DNA of 64,000 nucleotides. It comes from Paeniglutamicibacter sulfureus (GTDB lineage Bacteria > Actinomycetota > Actinomycetes > Actinomycetales > Micrococcaceae). Position 1 is the first letter of the stretch; every line of letters starts with the position of its first letter. Shown piece after piece: positions 1-7,777 of the stretch. Position numbers and translations under genes: made by a program. The DNA lies in assembly GCF_030512175.1 (NCBI RefSeq), contig NZ_JAULBL010000002.1, forward strand, positions 1,548,149-1,612,148. Reading direction: 5' to 3'. The notes under the pieces were generated by a model. That model did not search any database. It saw only the letters and a list, made by a program, of their open reading frames with translations, and had not been told where the DNA came from.

Positions 1-30
1 ACACCTTGCCATGAGCCTCGCCACCGAAGA

Positions 31-80
31 CAGCGGAGGCCCGTTTCCGCCCCGAGGGGGGGAAAAACGGGCCTCCGCTG
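31..80. terminator. Hairpin terminator after the TPP-enzyme gene
   Basis: Perfect 16-bp inverted repeat (arms 31-46 and 65-80) with an 18-nt loop, 14 bp beyond the stop codon of the minus-strand gene that follows. There is no clear U-run, so the call rests on the stem length and its position. Confidence 0.7.
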
Positions 81-93
81 ATTCGAAGCCGGT

Positions 94-1770
94 TTAGTAG
101 GCCTTGACGCGCTGTTCCACGATCAGGTGGATCAGGGCGAACTGGCCCTTCTCGTCAATGGCCGTCAGGGCGGCCTCAAGTGCAGCCGGGATGTCGCTGT
201 CGTTTTCGACCCGCACACCGAATCCGCCAAAGGCCTGGGCCATGAGCGCGAAATCCGGGTTCTTGAGCTGGGTGCCCGAGATGCGTTCGGGGTAGTGGCG
301 TTCCTGGTGCGTGCGGATGGTTCCGTACTCCTGATTGTCCATCACGATGACCAGCGGGGTGGCGCCGTACTGCGCGGCGGTGGCCAGTTCCTGGCCGTTC
401 ATCAGGAACTCCCCGTCGCCCGCAATGGTGACCACGCGGCGGCCCGGGAAGTTCAGCGACGCGGCAATGGCCGAGGGCACCGAGTAGCCCATGGATCCGT
501 TGCGTGCCGAAATCATCGAGGCGTATTCCTCGGTCGGGAAGTAGCGGTGTGCCCAGTTGGTGTGCTCGCCGGCGCCAAGGGTGATCATGGCGTCCTGCGG
601 CAAGCCCGCCACCAAGTTGGCCATCATGGTGTCCATGCGGGCAGGGCCTTCGGACGGCGTGGCGGCGGGCAACGCTGCAAAATTTTCCTGCTCGGCCCGC
701 ATGCGATCGGTGAAGGACTTCCATTCCGGCTTGCCGGCGAAGTCCATCATGACCAGGTCCCGGACGAAGACATCGGGCTTGGACACGATCTGGTGGGAGA
801 CCGGGCCCGAGCGGCCGCGCAGGGACGGGTCGATGGTGACCAGGAAGTTCTTCTTGGTCCAGTCCTGGCGCACCAGGAAGCCATCGGTGATCACGTCGCC
901 AGGGACGGTGCCGACGAAGATCAGGAGGTCGGTTTCCTCGAGCAGGTCATAGGTGGGCTTGGGACGTCCGTAGCCGATGGGCCCGACGTAGGACGGGGAG
1001 CTGAAGGGAATGTTGCCCTCGCAGCGCCATTCAACGGCGGCCGGCAGGTGGTGCTCTTCCAGCCAAGCGGTCAGGGCGGTGGAACCCTCCTGGGTCCAGT
1101 CGTTGCCGCCGAGCACGAACAGCGGCTTGGAGGATTCCTCGAGTGCCGACTTGAGTTCTTTCCAGTCGGTCACCGTCATGCCTCCGGTGGCCACCGGGAT
1201 GACCGGGTGCAGGGTGGGCTCGACCATTTCACGGATGATGTCCTCGGGAAGCCCGACAACCACTGGACCGGGACGACCGCTCATGGCGGCGAACATGGCT
1301 TCGGCGACGATCTCCGAGGCCCGCTCTGCGTGGTCAAGGACCATGACGCGCTTGGCGCCGGTGTCGAACCAGCCCTTGATGTCGAATTCCTGGAAGGCTT
1401 CGCGGTCACGGTGGGCAAAGGGGATCAGGCCCACGAAGAGCACCATCGGTGTGGAGTCCTGCCAGGCGGTGTGCAGGCCAACATGTGCGTTGGCGGCACC
1501 GGGTCCGCGGGTGACCATGGCGATGCCCGGACGCTGGTGCATCTTGCCGTCGGCCTCGGCCATGTATGCGGCGCCGCCTTCGTGGCGGCAGACGACGGTT
1601 TCAATGGGGGAGTGGTGCAGTCCGTCCAGTACATCAAGGTAGCTTTCCCCGGGGATCACATAGGTGCGTTCCACGCCGTGGGCGACCAGGGTATCGACAA
1701 TGATGTGCCCGGCCGACTTCTTGTTCGTGGCCTGGGCATCGGGGAGTGCTTCTAGTGTTTGGGCGCTCAT
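94..1770 (-). CDS. Thiamine-diphosphate-dependent enzyme, acetolactate synthase-like
   Basis: Cytosolic 2-keto-acid carboligase or decarboxylase of the acetolactate synthase/benzoylformate decarboxylase superfamily, 558 aa. The N-terminal PYR domain carries VIPGES and the catalytic glutamate in RHEGG (E64). The C-terminal PP domain has the GDG...DN diphosphate/Mg motif (about residues 451-479). It is somewhat shorter than biosynthetic IlvB and has no small-subunit gene beside it, so a role in valine/isoleucine synthesis is not indicated. The substrate cannot be read from the sequence. Phenylacetate genes start about 2 kb away, and aromatic keto-acid decarboxylases belong to this superfamily, but that is only proximity. 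The ATG is preceded by AAGGAG at 8 nt spacing. It stands alone and ends at a strong hairpin. Confidence 0.9.
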   Translation of the reverse strand: MSAQTLEALPDAQATNKKSAGHIIVDTLVAHGVERTYVIPGESYLDVLDGLHHSPIETVVCRHEGGAAYMAEADGKMHQRPGIAMVTRGPGAANAHVGLHTAWQDSTPMVLFVGLIPFAHRDREAFQEFDIKGWFDTGAKRVMVLDHAERASEIVAEAMFAAMSGRPGPVVVGLPEDIIREMVEPTLHPVIPVATGGMTVTDWKELKSALEESSKPLFVLGGNDWTQEGSTALTAWLEEHHLPAAVEWRCEGNIPFSSPSYVGPIGYGRPKPTYDLLEETDLLIFVGTVPGDVITDGFLVRQDWTKKNFLVTIDPSLRGRSGPVSHQIVSKPDVFVRDLVMMDFAGKPEWKSFTDRMRAEQENFAALPAATPSEGPARMDTMMANLVAGLPQDAMITLGAGEHTNWAHRYFPTEEYASMISARNGSMGYSVPSAIAASLNFPGRRVVTIAGDGEFLMNGQELATAAQYGATPLVIVMDNQEYGTIRTHQERHYPERISGTQLKNPDFALMAQAFGGFGVRVENDSDIPAALEAALTAIDEKGQFALIHLIVEQRVKAY

Positions 1771-2036
1771 GGCAGTTACTCCTTGTGGTCACCGTGGCAT
1801 ACGGGACTTATGTTGCTAAGCGGGCACGTCTTTGTGCCGCGCCGTGGTCGAACGAGATCTCAAGTTTCAGCAAATGTACATGATGTCCGCCACTTGCCCG
1901 CAGAATGCAACGAAACGCATCTGTCACATTGGGTTGTTGATCACAATGACTTGTTTTTCGCCCAATCCCCGGCGGCATGCTTCGCGTTGGGTTCGATGGG
2001 CGGAGCCGGCCGAATCCGGACTGGATCCACTGGGCC

Positions 2037-2042
2037 TAAGGT
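2037..2042 (+). promoter_or_regulatory. -10 box of a leaderless promoter (TAAGGT)
   Basis: TAAGGT is followed by 6 nt (AGGTGC) and then the ATG of the acetyltransferase gene. This is the TANNNT-N6/7-start arrangement typical of actinobacterial leaderless transcripts. The 16 bases around it match the promoter at 50996 in all but one position. Confidence 0.6.
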
Positions 2043-2048
2043 AGGTGC

Positions 2049-2627
2049 ATGAGCCCGAAACCCGATTCCCATTCGACAGCCTTCCTGCGGCCGTGGACCG
2101 ACTCGGAAGAGGACATTGAATCGATCTTGGCGGCGTTTGGGGTCGACGACATGGCGGCCCAGTCGGGGGAACCGGTGAATTCCGCAGCGGCGGCCCGGAG
2201 GTGGGTGGCGCCGTGGATAGACTGCGAGAACGATCAGGTGCTGGCATTCGCCATCGACGTGAACGGCTTGGCGGTGGGACATGTAATGGCTACGGCCATT
2301 GACCGCCGCCACGAGACGGCGTGGATCTCCTATTGGGTCGCTTCCGAGGCGCGTGGCGCCGGATTGGCATCGCGCGCCACAGCCGCAATGGCCGTGCACT
2401 GTTTTGGAACCCTTGGCCTCTTTCGGCTCGAGTTGGCCTACAGGATGAACAACCCGGCTTCGGCTGCGGTGGCCAGGAACGCCGGGTTCAAGGTGGAGGG
2501 CCTGGAGCGGGCGAAATTGCTGTACCTCGACGAATTCGGCAGGCCGGAGCGCTTCGATGTCCAGACGTGCGCCAGGCTGCTCACCGACGACCCCGCGCCT
2601 GCGATGCCGCTGCAGATCCGCGCCTAG
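2049..2627 (+). CDS. GNAT-family N-acetyltransferase (RimJ/RimL type)
   Basis: Predicted acetyl-CoA-dependent N-acetyltransferase, 192 aa, cytosolic. The acetyl-CoA pyrophosphate-binding loop is visible as EARGAGLASRAT (about residues 100-111). The N-P-A-S motif followed by a GF beta-bulge (about residues 134-146) is typical of the RimJ/RimL branch, which acetylates protein N-termini, amino acids or antibiotics. The acceptor cannot be told from the sequence. The ATG follows a TAAGGT -10 box by 6 nt and lacks a convincing Shine-Dalgarno site, which suggests a leaderless mRNA. The gene is monocistronic: divergent from the TPP-enzyme gene and closed by the hairpin at 2650-2688. Confidence 0.85.
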   Translation: MSPKPDSHSTAFLRPWTDSEEDIESILAAFGVDDMAAQSGEPVNSAAAARRWVAPWIDCENDQVLAFAIDVNGLAVGHVMATAIDRRHETAWISYWVASEARGAGLASRATAAMAVHCFGTLGLFRLELAYRMNNPASAAVARNAGFKVEGLERAKLLYLDEFGRPERFDVQTCARLLTDDPAPAMPLQIRA

Positions 2628-2649
2628 GAGTCGGCCACGGCATGGAGAC

Positions 2650-2688
2650 GGCAATGGCCCGGAACCAAGAGGGTTCCGGGCCATTGCC
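2650..2688. terminator. Bidirectional terminator hairpin
   Basis: Perfect 17-bp inverted repeat (2650-2666 with 2672-2688, 5-nt loop) between the convergent acetyltransferase and PnuC-like genes, so it can serve both. Confidence 0.8.
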
Positions 2689-2712
2689 ACGCGTAGCGGA
2701 GCCGGGCTCTTG

Positions 2713-3414
2713 CTATGCCGCGTAGGGGCTGGGCGGATACTTCGCGTTTGACGGCTCGTCGGCGTTGATGGACCGTTCGCCGGGGAGGTTTCGCCAGGCA
2801 AACCAGCCGTAGAAGCCGGCCAGGGCCTGGAAGACCGTGACGCCGAGCAGGGCCAAGGCGGGGTTCGTGTTGAAAAGCAGGGCGACGTAAACAATTGCCG
2901 AGACCGTGCTGGCCAACCATGCCCAGCGGTACCCGCACGCAATGCCGATGAGGGCCACGACCAGGGCGGACTCGGCGGCAAAGGAAATCCACAAGGATGC
3001 CGTGCCGTCGGTGAAGATGAAGCCGGTTGTCAGCATGCGGCCCATCCGCAAGGCAGTGAAAACCACAACGAGCAATGCGCCGATCAGCAACGACTTGACG
3101 CTGAAGCCACGTTGGATGACCTTGCGGCCAAAACGGCCGGCGTTTTCAAAGCGGGAGAAGCGCCACAGTCCAAAGGCCGCGGCCAGCAGTGCAGGCACCG
3201 CGTACAGGAGCATGGAAGCCTCGAACTGCAGGGCGATGACCAGGGGGCCGGCAAAGACCGCCAGGATCTGGGCCCACCAGCCCAGGTCGTTGCGCCGGGC
3301 CAACAGCACCATGGCAATGCAGCTGAGCAGCGCTGAAGCTGAAAAGAGTGCCACCTGGGTTCCGGAATCCGTTCCGGGGGCTTGGGTGAAGAGATTATAG
3401 AAAAGTTCGTCCAC
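2713..3414 (-). CDS. PnuC-like nicotinamide riboside/vitamin transporter
   Basis: Polytopic membrane protein of 233 aa with about seven hydrophobic segments, the size and topology of PnuC facilitators, which take up nicotinamide riboside for NAD salvage. The last membrane segment carries a WxxW signature (GWFAWRN, near residue 208), the ligand-contact motif of the family. PnuC relatives also move other vitamins such as thiamine or riboflavin, so the exact substrate is open. The assumed start is GTG at 3414, which has only a weak ribosome-binding site. The gene follows the TetR gene by 88 bp on the same strand and may be read with it. No Nudix or NadR-like partner gene is adjacent. Confidence 0.6.
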   Translation of the reverse strand: MDELFYNLFTQAPGTDSGTQVALFSASALLSCIAMVLLARRNDLGWWAQILAVFAGPLVIALQFEASMLLYAVPALLAAAFGLWRFSRFENAGRFGRKVIQRGFSVKSLLIGALLVVVFTALRMGRMLTTGFIFTDGTASLWISFAAESALVVALIGIACGYRWAWLASTVSAIVYVALLFNTNPALALLGVTVFQALAGFYGWFAWRNLPGERSINADEPSNAKYPPSPYAA

Positions 3415-3502
3415 GAAGAATGCTGCCTATTCACAAAGAAAAACGATGGGGGCGGTCCGATGCCTCAGCTATCGATCGTAGCGTGTCTTGCTGTGCGCGC
3501 GG

Positions 3503-4120
3503 CTACCGGTCGGTCTTGTGTAACCCATCGAACATCATGGTGATGGCATGCTCTTCGACCTGTTCGGCCGTGACGTTTCCGTCTTCCCGGAACCACTCGA
3601 CCAGCGAGTTGATGGTGCCGAACAGCAGGCGAGTGGTGGTGCGCGGATCGATGTCGTTGCGCAGGGAGCCCTCGCGCTGGGCCTCGACCACGAGGTCCGA
3701 TACCCGGCGGTCCACGGCACGGCGGCGCTGCAGCGCGTCGCGCTCGATCTCGGTGTTGCCGCGCAACCGCAGCAGCAGGGTCACGTATTGCTGGCGCTTG
3801 ACCAGGACCCGGATCGTGGAGCGGAGGAAGAACTTCAGTCGCTCCTCGGCGGTGCCCACGCTTGCGCGTTCGTCCTCGGCAATGGCCTCGAGGGGCACCA
3901 ACGCCTCGTCAAGGGCCAAGCGCAGCAAATCGCCCTTGGAGGGGACGTGGTGGTAAATGGCGGACTTGCTGATACCCAGGTTTTCCGCGAGCTTGCCCAT
4001 CGACGTCGCGTCATAGCCGTGCTTGTTGAAGACTTCCACCGCTATGGACAGGACGGAGTCCTGGTCGTATCCGGGGCGTCCGCGTTTGATCGGTGAGGAG
4101 CTTGCAATGCTGGCAGTCAT
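3503..4120 (-). CDS. paaR: TetR-family regulator, probable phenylacetate repressor PaaR
   Basis: 205-aa TetR/AcrR repressor. The N-terminal helix-turn-helix lies at about residues 39-62, followed by a helical ligand-binding domain. In actinobacteria the PaaR member of this family represses paa genes and is released by phenylacetyl-CoA. Three observations support that role: the gene sits directly downstream of paaI-paaK; a site resembling the C. glutamicum PaaR operator precedes paaI; and the half-site CGAACGGTCNGT occurs both upstream of paaA and just upstream of this gene, implying autoregulation. A hairpin at 4169-4209 separates it from paaK, so it has its own promoter. The ATG has GAGGAA upstream. 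The family call is secure; the PaaR identity is inferred from context and sites. Confidence 0.8.
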   Translation of the reverse strand: MTASIASSSPIKRGRPGYDQDSVLSIAVEVFNKHGYDATSMGKLAENLGISKSAIYHHVPSKGDLLRLALDEALVPLEAIAEDERASVGTAEERLKFFLRSTIRVLVKRQQYVTLLLRLRGNTEIERDALQRRRAVDRRVSDLVVEAQREGSLRNDIDPRTTTRLLFGTINSLVEWFREDGNVTAEQVEEHAITMMFDGLHKTDR

Positions 4121-4127
4121 GATTCCT

Positions 4128-4149
4128 CATTCTCTCACGAACGGTCGGT
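4128..4149. promoter_or_regulatory. Putative PaaR operator half-site upstream of the tetR gene
   Basis: CGAACGGTCGGT (4138-4149) matches the right half of the C. glutamicum PaaR operator ACTNACCG-N2-CG-N2-CGGTNAGT at 8 of 9 fixed positions. The left half is poorly conserved (2 of 7). It lies 8-29 bp upstream of the start codon, a good place for autorepression. Confidence 0.45.
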
Positions 4150-4168
4150 CCGGAAATCGGTGGCGGGA

Positions 4169-4209
4169 TGACGGGGACGGGAGTGCTATGACGCGCTCCG
4201 TCCCCGTCA
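4169..4209 (-). terminator. Terminator hairpin after paaK
   Basis: 12-bp perfect stem (4169-4180 with 4198-4209, 17-nt loop) just past the paaK stop codon. It would end the paaI-paaK transcript before the tetR gene. Confidence 0.65.
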
Positions 4210-4219
4210 CCATGGCGCC

Positions 4220-5539
4220 CTACTTGTTGCGCAGGTCGTAGATGCGGCGCAGCTTGCCCGAGGAGCGGGCGAGCGTGCCGGGGTCAACGACCTGGATGGC
4301 GCAGGAGGACCCGACGTGGATCTTGATTTGCTGGGCGAGCTCCTTGCCGGCGGCCTCGGCACGGTCGGAGGTGCAGTCCTCGCGGCGTTCGATCTTCACT
4401 GCGAGCTGGTCCATGCGCCCGGGACGGGTGATCTCCAGCTGGAAGTGCGGGGAAAGCCCATCGATGCGCAGGGCGATTTCCTCGATCTGGGACGGGAAGA
4501 GGTTGACCCCGCGCAGGATGATCATATCGTCGCTGCGCCCGGTGATCCGGCCCATGCGGCGGTGGCCCGGCCGTGCGGTGCCGGGCAAAAGGCGGGTGAG
4601 GTCGTGGGTGCGGTAGCGGATGATCGGCAGTGCCTGCTTGGTCAGCGAGGTGAACACCAGCTCGCCGTGCTCGCCGTCGCCCAGCACCTTGGTCTCGTCG
4701 AAGGCGTCGATGATTTCCGGGCGGAAGTGGTCCTCCCAGATGTGGCTTCCGTCCTTCGTCTCGTTGGATTCCCCGGCCACTCCCGGGCCCATGACTTCGG
4801 AGAGGCCGTAGATGTCGCAGGCATCGATGTTGAACATGACCTCGAGCTCGTGGCGCATTTCCTCGGTCCACGGCTCGGCCCCGAGCACCGCGGTCTTCAG
4901 CGAGGTCTTGCGCGGATCCAGGCCCGCCCGCTGCATGGCATCGCCAATGGTCAACAAGTAGGTCGGGGTGCACAGGATCGCGTCCGGCTCGAAGTCGTTG
5001 ATCATGGTGATCTGCTTCTCGGTCTGGCCGCCGGACATCGGGATCACGGTGGTGCCGAGGCGTTCGGCGGCGGCATGTGCCCCCAGGCCGCCGGTGAACA
5101 ACCCGTAGCCGTAGGCGTTGTGGACCTTCCAGCCCGGCTTTACGCCCGAGAGGCGCAGGCAGCGCGCGCCCATCTTGGCCCAGTCGTCCAGGTCGGACTG
5201 GGTGTAGCCGACCACGGTGGCCCGGCCGGTGGTGCCGGAGGAGGCATGGATGCGGGCGACCTCGTGCTGCGGCACGGCGAACATGCCAAACGGGTAGGTC
5301 TTGCGCAGGTCTTCCTTTTCGGTGAACGGGAACTTGGCCAGGTCGGCCAGTTCCTTCAGGTCGCTCGGGTGAACGCCCGCGCCGTCGTACTTTTCCTTGT
5401 ACAGCGGCACCCTGTCGTACGCGTAGGCCAGCGTGTCCTGCAGCCGCGTGAGCTGGATCGATTCGATCTGGTCGCGGCTCATGGTTTCTTCGGGATCCAA
5501 CGGGTTGGGCAGTTCGATCCGGGTGGAAGTCTGGGTCAT
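4220..5539 (-). CDS. paaK: Phenylacetate-CoA ligase
   Basis: Cytosolic AMP-forming ligase that converts phenylacetate, ATP and CoA to phenylacetyl-CoA, the entry step of aerobic hybrid phenylacetate degradation. At 439 aa it matches the compact PaaK branch of adenylate-forming enzymes. The AMP-binding P-loop SSGTTG is at residues 100-105, and the YRTHDLT and GRSDDM/ILRGVN segments are characteristic of the C-terminal half. It lies 49 bp downstream of paaI and shares its promoter and operator. The product feeds the PaaABCDE epoxidase encoded about 15 kb away at 20.6 kb. Confidence 0.95.
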   Translation of the reverse strand: MTQTSTRIELPNPLDPEETMSRDQIESIQLTRLQDTLAYAYDRVPLYKEKYDGAGVHPSDLKELADLAKFPFTEKEDLRKTYPFGMFAVPQHEVARIHASSGTTGRATVVGYTQSDLDDWAKMGARCLRLSGVKPGWKVHNAYGYGLFTGGLGAHAAAERLGTTVIPMSGGQTEKQITMINDFEPDAILCTPTYLLTIGDAMQRAGLDPRKTSLKTAVLGAEPWTEEMRHELEVMFNIDACDIYGLSEVMGPGVAGESNETKDGSHIWEDHFRPEIIDAFDETKVLGDGEHGELVFTSLTKQALPIIRYRTHDLTRLLPGTARPGHRRMGRITGRSDDMIILRGVNLFPSQIEEIALRIDGLSPHFQLEITRPGRMDQLAVKIERREDCTSDRAEAAGKELAQQIKIHVGSSCAIQVVDPGTLARSSGKLRRIYDLRNK

Positions 5540-5588
5540 GATGTGGCCTTACGTGCGAAGTTGTGGGAGGTGGGGGGTGTTTGGGGGC

Positions 5589-6029
5589 TCAGGGGCGCTT
5601 GGGGATGGTCCGGGAACGGCCGCGGAATTCGGCCAGCACCTCGTCCTCTGCGCCGGGGACGGACTGGAGGATCTGGATGTCGTAGATGCCGCTGCGCCCG
5701 GACTGCTGGCGGCGATTGGCCACGGCAGTCAGGGTCCGGCCGGGGATGCCGGGTTTGAGGAAGTTGATGTCGACGCCGGCGGCCACGGTGATGGTGTCCG
5801 CGGAGCCGGTGTGCGGGTTGCAGGACATGGCGAATGCGGTGTCGGCGAGGGCGAAGATCATTCCGCCGTGGGCGATGCCGAATCCGTTGAGCATTTCCTG
5901 GCGCAACTCCATGGAGATGGTGGCGTGCCCGTCGGCAACCTTCAGCACCTCGATGCCCAACCATTTGGCCGCATAGTCGTTTCTCAGGATGGGATGCATC
6001 AGCGGTGCATCGACGCCAGTGTCGCTCAT
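5589..6029 (-). CDS. paaI: Hotdog-fold phenylacetyl-CoA thioesterase
   Basis: 146-aa hotdog-fold acyl-CoA thioesterase. PaaI hydrolyses ring-hydroxylated or stalled phenylacetyl-CoA intermediates to rescue CoA when the pathway is blocked. The family signature is clear: NGFGIAHGGMIFALAD at residues 48-63, with N48, the HGG turn and the catalytic aspartate D63. It is the first gene of a paaI-paaK operon. The ATG lies 16 bp from a well-conserved PaaR-type operator, so it should be derepressed with the rest of the pathway. Confidence 0.93.
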   Translation of the reverse strand: MSDTGVDAPLMHPILRNDYAAKWLGIEVLKVADGHATISMELRQEMLNGFGIAHGGMIFALADTAFAMSCNPHTGSADTITVAAGVDINFLKPGIPGRTLTAVANRRQQSGRSGIYDIQILQSVPGAEDEVLAEFRGRSRTIPKRP

Positions 6030-6045
6030 GAAGGACCTCTCAGTT

Positions 6046-6067
6046 ATTTACCGAACGATCATTAGGT
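6046..6067. promoter_or_regulatory. Putative PaaR operator upstream of paaI-paaK
   Basis: A 22-bp site matching 12 of the 16 fixed positions of the C. glutamicum PaaR operator (ACTNACCG-N2-CG-N2-CGGTNAGT). The core TTTACCGAACGATC is visible at 6047-6060. It lies 16 bp upstream of the paaI start codon. The consensus is from published C. glutamicum work; the match was counted by eye. Confidence 0.65.
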
Positions 6068-6276
6068 AATCCTGAAATGTGAGATAAGTCAAGACGGGAG
6101 GGCCGGATTCCCGAGTTTCCGCGGGACATGTCGTCGCCATATTTCGGCAAATCGGCCGCAGGCGTCCAACCGCCTTCCCTCAGTGCCACGGGACGAAAGC
6201 CCCTTCACGCAGCCAGGGGGCCGGGGCGAGACTGGGAGATGGAATGAATCCATCGTGCCGAAGGAGTTGAGCGTAG

Positions 6277-6636
6277 ATGCGTAGGTGGAGGCGCTGGGAA
6301 GACTGGGTCGTGGTTGTCGTGGGCCTGGTCATGGCATTGACACCCTTGTGGTCCGAGGGCATCGGGAATTCGGTGCCGCTGTTGATCACCACCGGGGCGC
6401 TGTTGTTTGCCGTCGGCATGGTCAATCTGGGCGGGCCAAACCTGTACGGGATCGAGGTGGGGCAGCTACTGGCGGCCATGGTGGCCATCATCCTGCCCGG
6501 GCTGGGGTCCTTTGCCGGGGCCAATGTCCCGGCACTCACGGCCTGGATCGGTGGCGGAATAGCCGTGGTTGCAACGTTGCTGGCGATGAAGCCGAGCATC
6601 GAAACCTCGCACAAGCTGCAGCACCAGCAAGGGTAG
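6277..6636 (+). CDS. SPW-repeat membrane protein
   Basis: 119-aa integral membrane protein with four hydrophobic segments, a WEDW motif at its N-terminus and a second W-x-G-G repeat unit after about residue 85. This is the layout of actinobacterial SPW-repeat proteins, whose function is not established. A ribosome-binding site (AAGGAG) is followed by ATG at 6277. It is flanked by the minus-strand paaI gene and the convergent GNAT-GrpB gene, so it is monocistronic. No catalytic residues are evident. Confidence 0.75.
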   Translation: MRRWRRWEDWVVVVVGLVMALTPLWSEGIGNSVPLLITTGALLFAVGMVNLGGPNLYGIEVGQLLAAMVAIILPGLGSFAGANVPALTAWIGGGIAVVATLLAMKPSIETSHKLQHQQG

Positions 6637-6707
6637 CGTCGCCGGGTCCGTGAAGCGGCGCCGCACCTGCATGCAACCGAGTCCGCGGTCCGGTCCCCGG
6701 GCCGCGA

Positions 6708-7777
6708 CTACCTGTCCGGTCTTGGCGTGGGCCGGTCGGGTCCGCTTGCGGCCGGGATCTGGTGGATCCGGGCGTAGAGGGCGCGGATGAACGGTTCCTT
6801 GACCTTGTTGTAGTCCATGACCAGCCCGGTGCCGCCGCCGCGTTCATTGATTGCCGCTGCCGTGGCCCGCTTGATGAGGGCATAGGCGGCGCGGTCGGCC
6901 TCGTGAGTGCGCAGCCAGTCGCGGAAGGCAACCATCCGGGCGGTCTCCGGGCAGCCCGGAGCCAGGACGTGGACATTGGCGGCCGGAAGGCCCGCACCGG
7001 GGCCGGACACCAGGAGCCGGTGGCGGTACCAGCCGGGCTCGCGCAGGCGGAAAATGAATCCCGCCGCCTCAAGCAGCGGCACATAGTCCGATTCCCGGTC
7101 CGGATCCTGAACCGTCAGCACCACGTCGATGATCGGCTTGGCGGGAAGTCCCGGCACCGAAGTGGATCCCAAGTGCTCGATGGCCAGCGCACGGTCCCCG
7201 AGGGCGCGCCGGATCACCCCGGCGAGTGCCGCGAAGTCCTGCGGCCAGGTCGGTGACGGCGGGAGAACCACAACCGGGACAGGGGAGGGCTTCCCCCTGA
7301 TCCACTCGACGTTTCCGTCATCGGGTTCCGGCTCCCGCACCAGCGTCGGGTGGGGCAGAACGCAAAGGTGCCGGCGGCGACCGGGCAAGCGGGGGTCGGG
7401 CGGGGTGTCGGTGCAGTGAAAGCCGATGGCCCGGTAAAAGCCGATGGCGTCCTCGTCGGTGCGTGCCACGACCATGGCGGCCGAAATCTCCCGGACCCGG
7501 TGCACCAGTGCGGTTGCCACCCCGCTGCGCCGCTGCTGCGGGGCGACGGCGAGGTATTCGATTTCCACTGCGTGCCGATCCAGGCGCCGGTACGCGGCCA
7601 GCGCCGTTGGGACTCCGTGTTCGTCGACGGCGACCAGCAGTTCCCGGTCCTTGATCTCGTCGATCAGGGCGTCAGGTCCGCGCCGGTGGCGTCGGAAGCC
7701 GCGGTGAGCAGCGCCCGGAACGCGGGGTTCGCGGCGAACCCCGCGCTGCGGGCGCTGGTTATCTCCGGTGTGTTCAT
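6708..7777 (-). pseudogene. GNAT acetyltransferase fused to GrpB-family nucleotidyltransferase, with a one-base frameshift
   Basis: Two domains in one gene. The first is a GNAT acetyltransferase with RRSGVATALV as acetyl-CoA loop and a DAIGFYRAIGF C-terminal motif. The second is a GrpB/UPF0157 domain, a nucleotidyltransferase-like family of unclear function, recognised by EHLGSTSVPGLPAKPIID. An ATG at 7777 overlaps the stop of the preceding peptidase gene as ATGA and encodes a plausible GNAT N-terminus for 37 codons, then meets TGA at 7666-7664. The rest of the GNAT domain continues in another frame from about 7673. The total length, 1070 nt, is one base short of 1071; a missing G at CTG-AC (about 7672) would restore a 356-aa protein. 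Without repair only a fragment from the GTG at 7568 (286 aa) could be made. A sequencing error is possible. Confidence 0.75.

Noticed and set aside
127-1755. Long plus-strand open frame of 542 codons opposite the TPP-enzyme gene
   Set aside because: Antisense shadow produced by high G+C third positions; low-complexity His/Gly/Val-rich product with no domain.
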